64,000 nt of DNA from Catelliglobosispora koreensis DSM 44566 (GCF_000379685.1 NZ_KB903289.1:283543-347542), one strand, 5' to 3'; counted from the first letter of the stretch, positions 1 through 9,039 are shown. The notes: generated from the sequence alone by a model not told the origin. A program made the numbers and translations.

Positions 1-300
1 CTGCAAACCCTGGCCGCCATGCGTGCCTACATGTCCAAGAAGAACCTGGGCGAGGCCGCAGACAGCGACCCCGCGATGGACCGGCTCTATCGCCTGCTGG
101 CCCTCGCGAAATACGAAGAGCGGTATGTCATTCCGGCCGCGCACACCGAGCAGGCACACCAGCTGGAAGAGGCGGTGTGCAGCGTCGCCGGTTACGAGGG
201 TGGTGAAGCGGCGTTCGGCAGTGACTCGGGCCGTCCCGTGCCGGTGTCGATCGAAAGCTTCCACCTCACCAAGGAAAGGCAGACCCGTGACCAGCCTTGA
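1..300 (+). CDS. narH: Respiratory nitrate reductase beta subunit, C-terminal fragment
   Basis: The frame is open from the first base and ends in TGA at 298-300, leaving 99 residues of a protein whose start lies outside the window. The tail (YMSKKNLGE, YEERYVIPAAH, then a short Gly/Ser-rich end) resembles the C-terminus of NarH, the Fe-S electron-transfer subunit that links NarI heme to the NarG molybdenum site. The Cys clusters are upstream and cannot be checked. The assignment rests largely on the following narJ and narI, in the standard narGHJI order. It overlaps narJ by 14 bp. Confidence 0.85.
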   Translation: MQTLAAMRAYMSKKNLGEAADSDPAMDRLYRLLALAKYEERYVIPAAHTEQAHQLEEAVCSVAGYEGGEAAFGSDSGRPVPVSIESFHLTKERQTRDQP

Positions 301-790
301 CCGTCTGCTGTGGCAGGCCGCGTCGGTCTGTCTTCGCTATCCGGTACGCGATGACCTGTCCCTGGTCCGCGATATCCTGCCGTCGTTCGTGGATCTGGCG
401 CTCACATCGGAAAACCTTGAGTGCCACTACGTGGAGACGTTCGACTTCACCAATCGGCACAGTCTCTACCTCACGTGGCACGTCGATGGCGACACCCGGC
501 GGCGGGGCGGCTCCCTTGTCACGCTCAAGCGCGCCTATGCCCAGTCGGGCCTGCTGCTGACCGACGCCGAGTTGCCTGACTTCCTGCCGGCCGTGCTCGA
601 ATACTCCGCGCGCACCGGTGACAGCCAGTTCCTGTCGGCCTATCGTCCCGCGATGGAAAACCTGCACCGCGCGTTGCAAAAGGCCGGCACGATCTATGCC
701 GTCCCGGTCGAGGCGGTGATCCGCAGCGTTCCGCCCGGCCCGCCAATGGAACAGCAGCAGCCGCCGCTAGAGATGGTGGGGCTGCGATGA
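287..790 (+). CDS. narJ: Nitrate reductase assembly chaperone NarJ
   Basis: NarJ is a TorD-family cytoplasmic chaperone needed for molybdenum cofactor insertion into NarG. I chose the GTG at 287 because the product then begins TSLDRLLWQAASVCLRYP, the usual NarJ opening helix. This gives 167 residues, short for the family (200 or more) but with the expected all-helical character and the conserved HVETFDFTNRHSLYLT-like stretch, here YVETFDFTNRHSLYL near residues 45-60. It overlaps narH by 14 bp and narI by 4 bp (ATGA), so the three genes are translationally coupled. Confidence 0.9.
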   Translation: MTSLDRLLWQAASVCLRYPVRDDLSLVRDILPSFVDLALTSENLECHYVETFDFTNRHSLYLTWHVDGDTRRRGGSLVTLKRAYAQSGLLLTDAELPDFLPAVLEYSARTGDSQFLSAYRPAMENLHRALQKAGTIYAVPVEAVIRSVPPGPPMEQQQPPLEMVGLR

Positions 791-1500
791 ACCTGTTGCT
801 GTGGGGAGTCCTGCCCTACCTCGCCATCGGGCTCCTGGTGGGCGGGGCGATCTGGCGTTACCGCTACGACAAGTTCGGCTGGACGACCCGTTCCTCGCAG
901 CTTTACGAAAGCCGGCTGCTGCGCATCGGCAGCCCGCTATTCCACTTTGGACTTCTCCTCGTGGTCGGCGGGCACATCATGGGCCTGGTGATCCCAGAAT
1001 CCTGGACCGCCAAGGCCGGCATCAGTGAACACGGCTACCACCTAACAGCGGTTGTCCTCGGCGGAATCGCTGGCGTAGCAACGCTTGCTGGCATCACGAT
1101 CCTCATCTTCCGCCGCCGGACGGTCCGGTCGGTGTTCGCGGCGACGACCAAGAACGACAAGCTGATGTACGTGGTGCTCGTGCTCGCTCTCGTCGCGGGG
1201 CTCGCGACCACGGTGCTAGCCAACGGTTCCGGCGATGGATACAACTACCGGGCGACGGTCGCGCCGTGGTTTCGCAGCCTGTTCATCCTGCAACCCCGGA
1301 TAGCGGACATGGCCGCGGTGCCGTTCGCGTTCAAACTGCACACCCTGATCGGCATGGCCCTGTTCGCGATCTGGCCGTTCACGCGGCTCATCCACGCCTT
1401 CGCCGCCCCCGTGCAATACCTGTTTCGCCCGTACCTCGTCTACCGCAGCCGCGACGACAAGACGGGCCTGCGCCCGGCCCGTCCCGGCTGGGATCGCTAG
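787..1500 (+). CDS. narI: Respiratory nitrate reductase gamma subunit (cytochrome b)
   Basis: NarI is the diheme membrane subunit that oxidises quinol and passes electrons to NarH. The 237-residue product has about five hydrophobic helices. The four expected heme-ligand histidines are visible: His53 (PLFHFG), His63 (GGHIMG), His185 (FKLHTLIG) and His203 (RLIHAF). The start ATG overlaps the narJ stop. The stop codon shares four bases (CTAG, 1497-1500) with the stop of the convergent gene, so there is no room for a separate terminator. It supports anaerobic nitrate respiration as in other actinomycetes. Confidence 0.95.
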   Translation: MNLLLWGVLPYLAIGLLVGGAIWRYRYDKFGWTTRSSQLYESRLLRIGSPLFHFGLLLVVGGHIMGLVIPESWTAKAGISEHGYHLTAVVLGGIAGVATLAGITILIFRRRTVRSVFAATTKNDKLMYVVLVLALVAGLATTVLANGSGDGYNYRATVAPWFRSLFILQPRIADMAAVPFAFKLHTLIGMALFAIWPFTRLIHAFAAPVQYLFRPYLVYRSRDDKTGLRPARPGWDR

Positions 1501-2114
1501 ACGCTGTCGCGCTTGAGTTCCACCGCTTGACGGCGAGCGGCGACAGCCCGGTCCCACTCGTCGTCGGGAGCTGGTTCCGACCTGATGCTCAGGAATTCGC
1601 CGACGGCGGGCTGGAAGGTCAGGATGAACGCGGCGATGCCGAGCACTAGCGTCGCTATTTGGGCGGTAAGCAACACACCCAGGTAGGCGGGATGGATGAG
1701 CAGCGAGTTGACGAGGTCCGCCCGTGCGCCGTTGTCAACATCATCAACGAAGCGCAGTCCCACATTTTCGCTCATGAGGAGCAGCTGCCCGGTGGCCAGG
1801 GAGATGCCGCAGACGGCGGCGATGAAACGGGCCTTCCATCGGGCTGTGTAGACCATCCAGGCCAGGAGCCCACCGCTTAGGCCCAGTATTCCGAGCACCA
1901 GCCCGAGCTCCGCGGAGGCGGTCAGCGAGCTGATGGCCCGTTCGGCGTCGGCGAGGCCTTGAGCCGCTTCCCGGGCTGCGGCCAGGTTTGCCGTCAAGTG
2001 GGCGCTCTGCGACATCGCCGCCACTGCTTGGGCCGCGCCAGCCAAGCCCACGCCGGCGAGACTGGCCGCCAGCCAGCGGGCCTGGCGTGGCCGCCGGTGT
2101 CCTATCTGATCCAT
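1497..2114 (-). CDS. Four-helix membrane protein of unknown function
   Basis: I do not recognise this family. The start is taken as ATG at 2114, giving 205 residues; a TTG two codons upstream is possible. There are about four hydrophobic segments, near residues 15-35, 68-90, 97-113 and 145-170, with an acidic extracytoplasmic-looking loop (ENVGLRFVDDVDNGA) and a charged C-terminus. The general look is of DUF4386/DUF4149-type small membrane proteins, but no diagnostic motif supports either. It is convergent with narI and shares its stop tetranucleotide. No role in nitrate respiration can be inferred from position alone. Confidence 0.6.
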   Translation of the reverse strand: MDQIGHRRPRQARWLAASLAGVGLAGAAQAVAAMSQSAHLTANLAAAREAAQGLADAERAISSLTASAELGLVLGILGLSGGLLAWMVYTARWKARFIAAVCGISLATGQLLLMSENVGLRFVDDVDNGARADLVNSLLIHPAYLGVLLTAQIATLVLGIAAFILTFQPAVGEFLSIRSEPAPDDEWDRAVAARRQAVELKRDSV

Positions 2115-2155
2115 GGGCAAGAAGGTAGCGCCTTCCTGCCCATGGCGCCTTCCCG

Positions 2156-2368
2156 TTACGCGTGGGAGTAGACCTTGTCCTCATTCGGGACGATGATCCA
2201 CAGGGCGATGTAGATGATGAACTGCGGGCCGGGAAGCAAGCAGGACAGGAGGAACAGCAGCCGCATCATGAACGGTGAGATTCCGAACCTGCGGGCCAGG
2301 CCGGCGCAAACGCCAGCGAAGACGCGGCCATGACGTGGGCGGACAAGACGCGGACGATTCGCATTCAT
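2156..2368 (-). CDS. PspC-domain membrane protein
   Basis: A short (70 residue) protein beginning MNANRPRLVRP from the ATG at 2368. It carries the compact PspC signature: GRVFAGVCAGLARRFGI followed by one hydrophobic helix and the terminal YIALWIIVPNE. PspC domains sense or signal envelope stress and sit at the N-terminus of some actinobacterial sensor kinases; stand-alone copies like this one are common and mostly uncharacterised. The neighbours are on the same strand but separated by 40-60 bp and share no obvious function. The family call is secure, the cellular role is not. Confidence 0.85.
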   Translation of the reverse strand: MNANRPRLVRPRHGRVFAGVCAGLARRFGISPFMMRLLFLLSCLLPGPQFIIYIALWIIVPNEDKVYSHA

Positions 2369-2429
2369 GGACTCAACGGTAGAAGGTCCATGCACGCCTG
2401 CCCTCAGGATTGCCCCTTAGTGGAACCAG

Positions 2430-3224
2430 CTAGTCGGAAAACACGAGCCCTTCCGCGTGTGCCGTCACCTCTGCCGAGGTCGGTGGCTTCGTGAGCAACT
2501 GCGCGATGGTGTCCGCGCTCGGGTCGCCCGCCTCGTGTGCTCTCGCGACGGATTCACTGACGTCATAGCGTGTTTGGCGCAGCTCCACGTCAGGCCCGAA
2601 GAGTGCCCAGTAGGCCGTGCCGGGCGGGCCCTCGTGATAAGGCAGGCCAACGCTTCCCGGGTTGACGCTGCGCCGCCCGGCCACGCGCCGGTCGAACTGA
2701 AGGTGGGTGTGCCCGGTGACGATGATCTGCTCACTGACCGACGCCGACAGCTCCTCGAACCGCTCGGCCGGTGTCGCCGGCGTCACACATTCCGTATCAC
2801 TGCGCGGTGACCCGTGACAGAAACGGACCGCCCCGAGGCCCGTCACCTCGACCACGAGCGTGAACGGCATCTCCGCGAGATAGGCGACGGCCTCCTCGGA
2901 ATGCTGGCCGGGCATCCACGGGTCACGTGGCCGGTCCCCCGGCTCGCGCAGCCCGCGAGCCAGCTCCACCACGGCCCGGTCAGCGTTGCCACGCACGCAC
3001 ACGGCTGGCAGATCACGCAGGAGCTTGAACGTGCGCTCCGGTTCCGGTCCCCAGGTCAAGTCTCCACAGTGGACGATCAGATCAACGCCCAGAGCGTCGA
3101 TCTCGGCGAGCACAGCCTCCAGCGCGGGGATGTTGCCGTGCACGTCGGCTATGACGGCCACCTTGGCCAAGGCGCCGTATCGTGGCGCGGCCCCTTCTCC
3201 CGGCCACGGGCCGTGCAGCGTCAT
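2430..3224 (-). CDS. Calcineurin-like metallophosphoesterase
   Basis: A 264-residue YfcE/MJ0936-type phosphodiesterase. Metal-binding motifs are in order: DVH (Asp27, His29 in VIADVHGN), VHCGDLTWGP, VRGNAD, FCHGSP and TGHTHLQF. Such enzymes hydrolyse phosphodiesters or nucleotides with two metal ions; the physiological substrate is unknown. The start is the ATG at 3224, which overlaps the upstream phosphatase stop (ATGA, 3221-3224). A TTG eighteen codons later, just before KVAVIADVHGN, would give a more typical N-terminus. It is the last gene of an eight-gene minus-strand operon beginning at 9643. Confidence 0.9.
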   Translation of the reverse strand: MTLHGPWPGEGAAPRYGALAKVAVIADVHGNIPALEAVLAEIDALGVDLIVHCGDLTWGPEPERTFKLLRDLPAVCVRGNADRAVVELARGLREPGDRPRDPWMPGQHSEEAVAYLAEMPFTLVVEVTGLGAVRFCHGSPRSDTECVTPATPAERFEELSASVSEQIIVTGHTHLQFDRRVAGRRSVNPGSVGLPYHEGPPGTAYWALFGPDVELRQTRYDVSESVARAHEAGDPSADTIAQLLTKPPTSAEVTAHAEGLVFSD

Positions 3225-3955
3225 GACAACAGCCGCGCACGGATCGCGTCGACGTCGGCCTGGGTCAGCCCGACCGTCCGCGTCAGATAGTCCTCCACCG
3301 AGCCATGCGCTGCCTTGAGTTTGGCTAAGAAAAGCTCCATCAACGCGGCCGGGGCGGTGCCATAGCCGGGCCACAGATAGGCGCCTTCTCCACGCTTGGC
3401 CCGCATCCGCTCCACTAGCCGCTGCGTGGCCAGCTCCGTGAGCGCGAAGTCAGCGATGATGTCCTCTTCGGACACTCCGAGGATCGTCAGCAACAGCGCG
3501 CCAATGATGCCCGTGCGGTCCTTGCCAGCGGCGCAGTGGAAGACGAGCGGCCCCGGTGCCGTGGCGATGGCCCGCAGCACCTGCCGGATCTCGGCCACCC
3601 CATCTTCGGTGACCTCCAGATACCTTTCCGCCAGATAGGAAACGGCATCGACGTCCTCGGCGAGGTCGCCTTGCATATAGGGCCGGTGCTCAATGCTCAA
3701 GTTGTGGTAGGTCAGCCCATCGGCGTGCGGAACGCGGCCATTGCGCTCGATCTCCGACGGGTAACGCAGGTCGATCACCGTGGTGATCCCTAAGTCCTGA
3801 AAGCGTTGCAGCCCTTCACCTTCGAGCCGCCCTAAGTTGCCCGAGCGGTAAAGCACACCCCACGGGATCGTGCACCCGTTGTGTCCTGTGTATCCGCCCA
3901 TATCCCGGAAGTTGATGACCTCACTGAACTCTATGTGCCTCGCCACGCCACCCAC
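3221..3955 (-). CDS. Tyrosine-protein phosphatase of the Y_phosphatase3 / MptpB-like family
   Basis: A 244-residue cytoplasmic phosphatase with the CX5R active-site loop HCAAGKDRTG (Cys141, Arg147) and the family N-terminal motif INFRDMGGY. Members such as mycobacterial MptpB dephosphorylate phosphotyrosine, sometimes phosphoserine or phosphoinositides. GTG at 3955 is used; a second GTG at 3946 (VARHIEF) fits the family start equally well. It lies 6 bp after the DUF4132 gene and overlaps the metallophosphoesterase start by 4 bp, so the two phosphatases are made together. Confidence 0.92.
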   Translation of the reverse strand: MGGVARHIEFSEVINFRDMGGYTGHNGCTIPWGVLYRSGNLGRLEGEGLQRFQDLGITTVIDLRYPSEIERNGRVPHADGLTYHNLSIEHRPYMQGDLAEDVDAVSYLAERYLEVTEDGVAEIRQVLRAIATAPGPLVFHCAAGKDRTGIIGALLLTILGVSEEDIIADFALTELATQRLVERMRAKRGEGAYLWPGYGTAPAALMELFLAKLKAAHGSVEDYLTRTVGLTQADVDAIRARLLS

Positions 3956-3961
3956 CCTAGG

Positions 3962-6337
3962 TCAGTAGGACAGTTGCCGCAGGATGGTTTGGTCTGTGAT
4001 CTTGTCATCAGCGGCGAGCAGGAAAGCCTTGGACAGGATCACCGACAGCACCGGATCCTCGTCAAAGGGCAGGTGCAGCTTGGGTCCAGCCTTGCCGGAC
4101 GGCACAATGCACAGATACACGTCGTTGGGCTCCATCAGGATGTTGCCAGAACCCACATGAATCTTGTACTCCCGGCGCGTTCCCTTGACACGCAAGAACT
4201 TTCCCTCGATCGCTGCCACGGCCGCGAGTTTGGTGCGGGGAATGAGCCGTTCCAGCGCGTCGCGGCGGATCTCCGCCGTCGCGGTTAGCTCACCAAAGGT
4301 CGTGCTCTGCCAATAGTCGAGGAAGCGGTTCTCGCCCCGGTCTGCCCACTCCGGGTCGCCCGCGATCGACGTCACGCCAACGAAAAGATCGACGTCTCGC
4401 ATCGCCTCGCTGAACACCAGCGGTGGAACGTCGTTGAGCGGCACCCAATCCCACGCCGCACCGCAGCGGCGGTGAAACCGCACCTGATCGGTGGAGCAGT
4501 AGTGCACGGTGTAGTCGTGGCGGTCCTCGTTTTCGACCAGGCTGTGGAAGAAGACCGCGCGCCAGTCACCGCCGCCAAACTCTTTGACCGCTTCACTTTC
4601 ATAGCCACCGTCCCACGTGCCGAGGTAACCGGCGTGCCAGCCGCGCACGCGCATCAGCGCGTTGGCCTGGCGGTAACGCAAGATGTGTGAGGCGAACCGG
4701 TTGGAGTAGCGGCCGGTCTCGACCTCGGCCGGGGTCAGCAGGTAGACCTCGCGGAACGCCTGCTTGAACGGCTGAGCCAGCCCACCCTCGGACACCAGCG
4801 CTCGCCAGCGCTCCACCTCGGCGGCCGTCGCGCGGGCCGGATGCCACAGCCGCACACGCCCACCCCTGGCACCGGATAGCTCCCAGCCGTGATCACCGCG
4901 GACGGGAACCCCCGCGTGCCACGACACACCGTCCGTTGTGGACTCCCAGATCAGCTGGCGCCCGAAGACGGACGTGACCGGATGGGTCAGATAGCGCTGA
5001 ACCCATGTTTCCCAGGCCCACTCCCGCTCCTGCGACAGCAGTCCTTCGACGCGCAGCCGTTCGGTGGCCAGTGTCTTGCCGATGTCCTTGACCCGCTCGC
5101 GCAACCGCCTGACCGTCGCGTGCTCTTTCACCGCCGCCGGAGCGGACAGTTTCGCCTTGCCGTCCACGATGCTGACCGTGACCACGTGACCATCGGCCTG
5201 CTCGGTCAGCGTCGCTTCGGCATCAAGCCCGTGCTCGTCAACGGCGAGCTCCATGACCTCGTCAGCTGACCAGCCCCGCAGCGCCGCTAGCTCGCCCAGC
5301 GCGGCCCGGACCCGCGACAGCAAAGCCTTATTGCGCACCACCAATGACGTGCGCGCCATTGCCATCAGCGGCGTGTCCCCACGACGCGGCACCAAGGCGG
5401 CCACGGCTGCCGCCGCGGTCTTGGGCGCTCGTGGATAACCCGGTCCTCTCGGTGCTTCAGCCGCCGCGGTGAGCACCTGCGAGAGCAGCTCGGTGGCTTC
5501 CTTGCCCTCATCCCCGGCGGCCACCCAGATCATGCCCCGCAGCAGGCAGTCGGTGTCGTCATGCACTCCGCCAGGGAACGTGATGAACTTGCGCAGGATC
5601 CCCCGGACCAAGGCGTGCGCGTCCATGCCGGACAGTTCGCGGGCACGTTTGAGCCACTTGGCGGGTGGCACCGGCTTGCTCAGATCGACGCAGTGCTTAA
5701 GAAGGTCAACGACCCCAGGGGCGGCCAGCTCGGCGCCGAGATCCTCGCGGACGCCACGCCCGAAACCGTCGCCATCGTGAAACAGCCACGCGGGCAAGCC
5801 CGCGCCCTTTGCCGTCGCGATAGCGATGCCGAGCCACGGCGTCAGGCGCCGGTGGGCTTCGGCACTCACGAAATAGTCGTCGTGAATCTCGGCCATCAGC
5901 GCCGACAACGCCGGCTCGATCGAAAGTAGCGAAGATGACGAGAGTTTGGAAGCGATCGCGGCCGGCAGCGAATAGTGCAACGTGGCCTGGTCGGACGCCC
6001 GCATCCGCGCCGCCCGGTGCAGGGCCCAGATCAAATCCGCCCGGGTCCACGGAAGGTCTAGCCCGCACAGTCCATTGAGGACAGCGCCGTGCTCCGACAT
6101 TCCCAGCAGGCCGCCGCAGGCCATCTCATGCAAGGCCAGAGCGCAAGCGCGCTGCCGCTGCGCCGGCCAGGCCTCTATCGCTCGCCACACCTTCAGCGAG
6201 GAGGCCTTGCCGCCGTAGTGACTCGCCGTGGTGCCCAGGATCTCGACGACGAAGGGCCGTCCCAGCGCCGCTGCCTCATCGATCGGCGCGGCTGCTTCGG
6301 CCGATTGGGCCGGAATCAGGTCACTCCAGGAACTCAT
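3962..6337 (-). CDS. DUF4132 domain protein
   Basis: A large (791 residue) soluble protein. The C-terminal third (RLWHPARATAAEVERWRALV, then FREVYLLTPAE, and a final block ending DKITDQTILRQL) matches what I know of DUF4132, a domain of unknown function often found in bacterial proteins with WGR or MoxR neighbours. The N-terminal 400 residues are helical and Leu/Ala-rich, consistent with an alpha-solenoid. The ATG at 6337 overlaps the upstream gene stop (ATGA). I see no catalytic motif. It is encoded with EcsC-like and small unknown genes in one operon, which may be its functional partners (inference). Confidence 0.8.
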   Translation of the reverse strand: MSSWSDLIPAQSAEAAAPIDEAAALGRPFVVEILGTTASHYGGKASSLKVWRAIEAWPAQRQRACALALHEMACGGLLGMSEHGAVLNGLCGLDLPWTRADLIWALHRAARMRASDQATLHYSLPAAIASKLSSSSLLSIEPALSALMAEIHDDYFVSAEAHRRLTPWLGIAIATAKGAGLPAWLFHDGDGFGRGVREDLGAELAAPGVVDLLKHCVDLSKPVPPAKWLKRARELSGMDAHALVRGILRKFITFPGGVHDDTDCLLRGMIWVAAGDEGKEATELLSQVLTAAAEAPRGPGYPRAPKTAAAAVAALVPRRGDTPLMAMARTSLVVRNKALLSRVRAALGELAALRGWSADEVMELAVDEHGLDAEATLTEQADGHVVTVSIVDGKAKLSAPAAVKEHATVRRLRERVKDIGKTLATERLRVEGLLSQEREWAWETWVQRYLTHPVTSVFGRQLIWESTTDGVSWHAGVPVRGDHGWELSGARGGRVRLWHPARATAAEVERWRALVSEGGLAQPFKQAFREVYLLTPAEVETGRYSNRFASHILRYRQANALMRVRGWHAGYLGTWDGGYESEAVKEFGGGDWRAVFFHSLVENEDRHDYTVHYCSTDQVRFHRRCGAAWDWVPLNDVPPLVFSEAMRDVDLFVGVTSIAGDPEWADRGENRFLDYWQSTTFGELTATAEIRRDALERLIPRTKLAAVAAIEGKFLRVKGTRREYKIHVGSGNILMEPNDVYLCIVPSGKAGPKLHLPFDEDPVLSVILSKAFLLAADDKITDQTILRQLSY

Positions 6338-6663
6338 CCGCCCACCAGCGGCACTAGTTTGATGAACGAGACGGTGTGCTCGACGGTCAGGTCGATCACC
6401 TCGTCGAGGCTGTCGATCTGGCGCTGGCCGGCCAGCAGCACGAAAGCGTTGCGGTAGAAGGCTTCGCACGCGGCGTCTGCTTGCTTTTCCCAGCTGAGCG
6501 CCGCTCCGGAAACGTTGGCCCGCGCGACTTCTTCCCGGACTCGCAGCCGCACGAGCTCCCGCGCGGTTATCGACTCGGGCAGGTCTGGCAGCACCCACGT
6601 GGCCAGCTCCCGCCCACTCATGCTCTCTTCTCGCACCAGCACCTGCGCCATGGCCGGCATCAT
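6334..6663 (-). CDS. Small protein of unknown function, partner of the DUF4132 gene
   Basis: About 109 residues from the ATG at 6663; further starts are ATG at 6660 and 6651 and TTG at 6681. No family is recognised. It has no signal peptide. It contains an amphipathic helical centre with the line SITARELVRLRVREEVARAN, then a C-terminal segment DEVIDLTVEHTVSFIKLVPLVGG. The stop overlaps the start of the DUF4132 gene by 4 bp, a spacing that favours co-translation and probably a stable complex or ordered expression. Coding is supported by codon use and by tight packing between two clear genes. Confidence 0.65.
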   Translation of the reverse strand: MMPAMAQVLVREESMSGRELATWVLPDLPESITARELVRLRVREEVARANVSGAALSWEKQADAACEAFYRNAFVLLAGQRQIDSLDEVIDLTVEHTVSFIKLVPLVGG

Positions 6664-6690
6664 GGCACCAGGGACCGACAATTTCTGACC

Positions 6691-7404
6691 CTAAGCCTCT
6701 TCTTGCTGGGGCGCTCGCTGCTCCAAGGACGGCCGCTGGACCGGGATCGCGAAGGCCACCTGCCGGTAATGTGCCCGTGCCCGGACAGCCAATTCCTTTG
6801 TGGCGGAACGGTTTGCCCAGTGCCCGAGGATGATGCCCAGGCCCGGAATGACTTTTCCGGCGATCCGCTTGACCGCACGCATCCCGGCCATCTTGGCCAG
6901 TTTGACGCTGAGCTGGCCGATCAGGGCGGCTTTGCCGGTGCCCTTGCTGGATTTCTGAATCGCCCCGCCGATCGTTTCCCGGCCTCTGGCGACGTCGAGC
7001 GCCAGGCGCGCCGACTCGGCGTAGGTGTGAACCCGTTGCAGCACCAGCAGATCCAGTGCCCGGTCGGGGTGTGCCGAATCAATGCCATAGGCGGCCGCGA
7101 TGTGCAGCACCATCCGCGCTTGCGTCCACGCGAGGAAACCGAAGTCGGCCACCGCTCCTGGCAAACCAGCTGCGCCTGACACAGCGCCACTCAGGCCAGC
7201 GATATTCGTGAACTTCTTCTGAGCGATCTCGGCTATCTGTTCGGGGTGCAGGTGTGGCTGACCATTGCGGACATACCTCACCCAATCACCGGCAGCCGGG
7301 CCAATCCGCTGAACAGCTTCCAGGGCAAGATGTTCCGGGGCATATTGCGGATCCTGGCGCATCCGCTCCCACAGTCCACTCGGGACGGCATCAGCTTCGG
7401 TCAC
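6691..7404 (-). CDS. EcsC-like protein
   Basis: A 237-residue protein matching the EcsC family pattern: the opening (YAPEHLALEAVQRIGPAAGDW), then a Gly/Ala-rich hydrophobic segment (AGLSGAVSGAAGLPGAVADFGF), then a terminal helix (KVIPGLGIILGHWANRSATKELAVRARAHY). EcsC proteins accompany the EcsAB ABC transporter in Bacillus, but most homologues elsewhere are orphan and uncharacterised; they probably associate with membranes. The start is GTG at 7404, overlapping the preceding coding sequence by 14 bp. No ABC transporter is encoded nearby. Confidence 0.85.
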   Translation of the reverse strand: MTEADAVPSGLWERMRQDPQYAPEHLALEAVQRIGPAAGDWVRYVRNGQPHLHPEQIAEIAQKKFTNIAGLSGAVSGAAGLPGAVADFGFLAWTQARMVLHIAAAYGIDSAHPDRALDLLVLQRVHTYAESARLALDVARGRETIGGAIQKSSKGTGKAALIGQLSVKLAKMAGMRAVKRIAGKVIPGLGIILGHWANRSATKELAVRARAHYRQVAFAIPVQRPSLEQRAPQQEEA

Positions 7405-8101
7405 GCACCGAGAGTAGCTGTTCGGCCAAAACCCGCGGTGCCTGCGCCAAGCTCGGCCCGTGCCAGGTCAAGTGCCTTCCAGAAACCAGGACATAGGGTG
7501 TACTAGGAAAGCACTCCGGCCCATCGTTCAAAGTAAACAAATACGGCTCATCCGGGAAAACAATCAGCGGTGCCGTCATCTCGCCCAAAGCTGGCCGGGG
7601 ATAGCGTTCCGGTGACGTCCCAAAGACATTCGTGATGCCCAGCCGGTCAAGCACATCCCCCGCGAAGGTTCCCGAGCCCAGCACGATCCACGGCCGCCGC
7701 CACACCGGGATCACGGCCTCACGCCGCGGCAAGTCAGGCAGGTCAGCCCAGGCCCGGCGAGCATCCGCCAGCCACGCCGGATCCGGGTGCCCCAGCAGTT
7801 GCATCAGCTCGCTTAACTGCGCTAGTGCCTGGTCGACGGTCAGTGGAAACGTCACGTGCACGGCCACTCCGGCGGCCCGCAACGCTTCGGCGTCGGAAAG
7901 CCGGTTCTCTTCCTCGTTCATCAGCACGAGATCGGGCTTGAGGGCGAGCACGGCGGGCAGATCGGGGTATTTGCTGCCACCCACGCGCGGTACATCCAAA
8001 CCGGCCGGATGCGTGCAATAGTCGGTCGCTCCGGCAAGCAGCGAAGGGGCGGTCAGCGCGACGGCCTCGGTCAGCGACGGAACGATGGACACGACTCTCA
8101 A
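7391..8101 (-). CDS. Helical-backbone metal receptor, BtuF/TroA-like, without signal peptide
   Basis: A 236-residue protein of the cobalamin/siderophore-binding fold: LRVVSIVPSLTEAV at the start, VGGSKYPDLPAVLALKPDLVLMNEEEN in the middle, and the second lobe GDVLDRLGITNVF. The start is the TTG at 8101, which overlaps the CDF stop as TTGA and removes a 64-residue antisense-like extension that would run inside the CDF gene. There is no signal sequence or lipobox, so it should be cytoplasmic, unlike true ABC binding proteins. Ligand is unknown; cobalamin or heme-like cofactors are typical of the family. Coupling to a metal exporter suggests a role in metal or cofactor handling. Confidence 0.85.
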   Translation of the reverse strand: MRVVSIVPSLTEAVALTAPSLLAGATDYCTHPAGLDVPRVGGSKYPDLPAVLALKPDLVLMNEEENRLSDAEALRAAGVAVHVTFPLTVDQALAQLSELMQLLGHPDPAWLADARRAWADLPDLPRREAVIPVWRRPWIVLGSGTFAGDVLDRLGITNVFGTSPERYPRPALGEMTAPLIVFPDEPYLFTLNDGPECFPSTPYVLVSGRHLTWHGPSLAQAPRVLAEQLLSVRDRS

Positions 8102-9039
8102 TGCGGCCGCACCGGTGGTTTGTTGATTTGCAGCAGTTCCTCGCCCACGTGGTCGACCTGCAGTGTCGTGTGCGTGATGTGGTAGTCGTCGCGCAGCAAC
8201 GCTTCCAGCTGCACCCGCGCGCCGTGACAGTCCGCGGACGGTTCGACGAGAATGTGTGCTGACAGGGCGGGCTGACTCGATGTGATCACCCAAACGTGCA
8301 GGTCGTGAACCTCCACAATGGACGGCTGGGCGAGCAGTTTGTCCGCGAGCGCGTCGGGATCGATCCCGGCCGGTGCGGCCTCCAGGAAGATGCGCCCCGA
8401 ATCGCGCAGCAGCCCATAGCCCGCCTTGACCATCAGCACCACGACGATGAGTGAGGCGATCGCGTCAGCGCGTGTGAATCCGGTGAACACGATGACGGCA
8501 CCCGCGACCGCGGTCGCGATGAACCCGTAGAGGTCATTGAGGATGTGCTGATAGGCGCCTTCGACGTTGAGGCTCGAACGGTTCGCTTTGCTGATCGCCC
8601 ACGCGGCGAGGATGTTGATGCCAATGCCCGCGATGGCCGTCACCACGACGGGCCAGCCGACCACGTCAGCCGGATGGATCAGCCGCTCGATGGCCTCATA
8701 GGTCAGCCAGGCCGCCAACAGCAGCAGGGTAAGCCCGTTGGCCTGGGCGGACAGGATCTCGGCCCGCTTGAACCCATAGGTATAGGTCCCGCGCGCGGGC
8801 CGTTTCGCCAGCCCGATCGCGATCAGCGCCAGCACGATCGACACGGCGTCGGTCAGCATGTGCGCCGCGTCGGAGATCAGCGCGAGCGACTTGACCGCCA
8901 CACCGATCACGACTTCGATCGCCATGAAGCCGGTGATCAGGATCAGGGCCAGCCGCAGCCATCGCCGGTCCGCGTCGGCACTCACTCCATGGCTGTGCCC
9001 GGCATGTGCGCCTTGCGCGTGCTCGTGATCGTGACCCAC
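8098..9039 (-). CDS. Cation diffusion facilitator (CzcD/ZitB-like metal exporter)
   Basis: A 313-residue six-helix CDF antiporter, probably exporting Zn(II), Co(II) or Cd(II) in exchange for protons. It has a His-rich N-terminus (HDHEHAQGAHAGHSHG), the transmembrane site residues in SDAAHMLTDA and HILNDLYG (the HxxxD pattern in helices 2 and 5), and a cytoplasmic C-terminal domain with VHDLHVWVITS and HITHTTLQV. It follows the histidine phosphatase gene by 16 bp and is translationally coupled to the BtuF-like gene. Ending HPADVV/RPH gives no further metal site. Confidence 0.95.
   Translation of the reverse strand: MGHDHEHAQGAHAGHSHGVSADADRRWLRLALILITGFMAIEVVIGVAVKSLALISDAAHMLTDAVSIVLALIAIGLAKRPARGTYTYGFKRAEILSAQANGLTLLLLAAWLTYEAIERLIHPADVVGWPVVVTAIAGIGINILAAWAISKANRSSLNVEGAYQHILNDLYGFIATAVAGAVIVFTGFTRADAIASLIVVVLMVKAGYGLLRDSGRIFLEAAPAGIDPDALADKLLAQPSIVEVHDLHVWVITSSQPALSAHILVEPSADCHGARVQLEALLRDDYHITHTTLQVDHVGEELLQINKPPVRPH

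Noticed and set aside
7391-8293. Longer start of the BtuF-like gene at 8293
   Set aside because: The extra 64 residues are Arg/His-rich antisense-like sequence lying inside the CDF gene; the TTG at 8101 gives a proper fold start and a 4-bp overlap.
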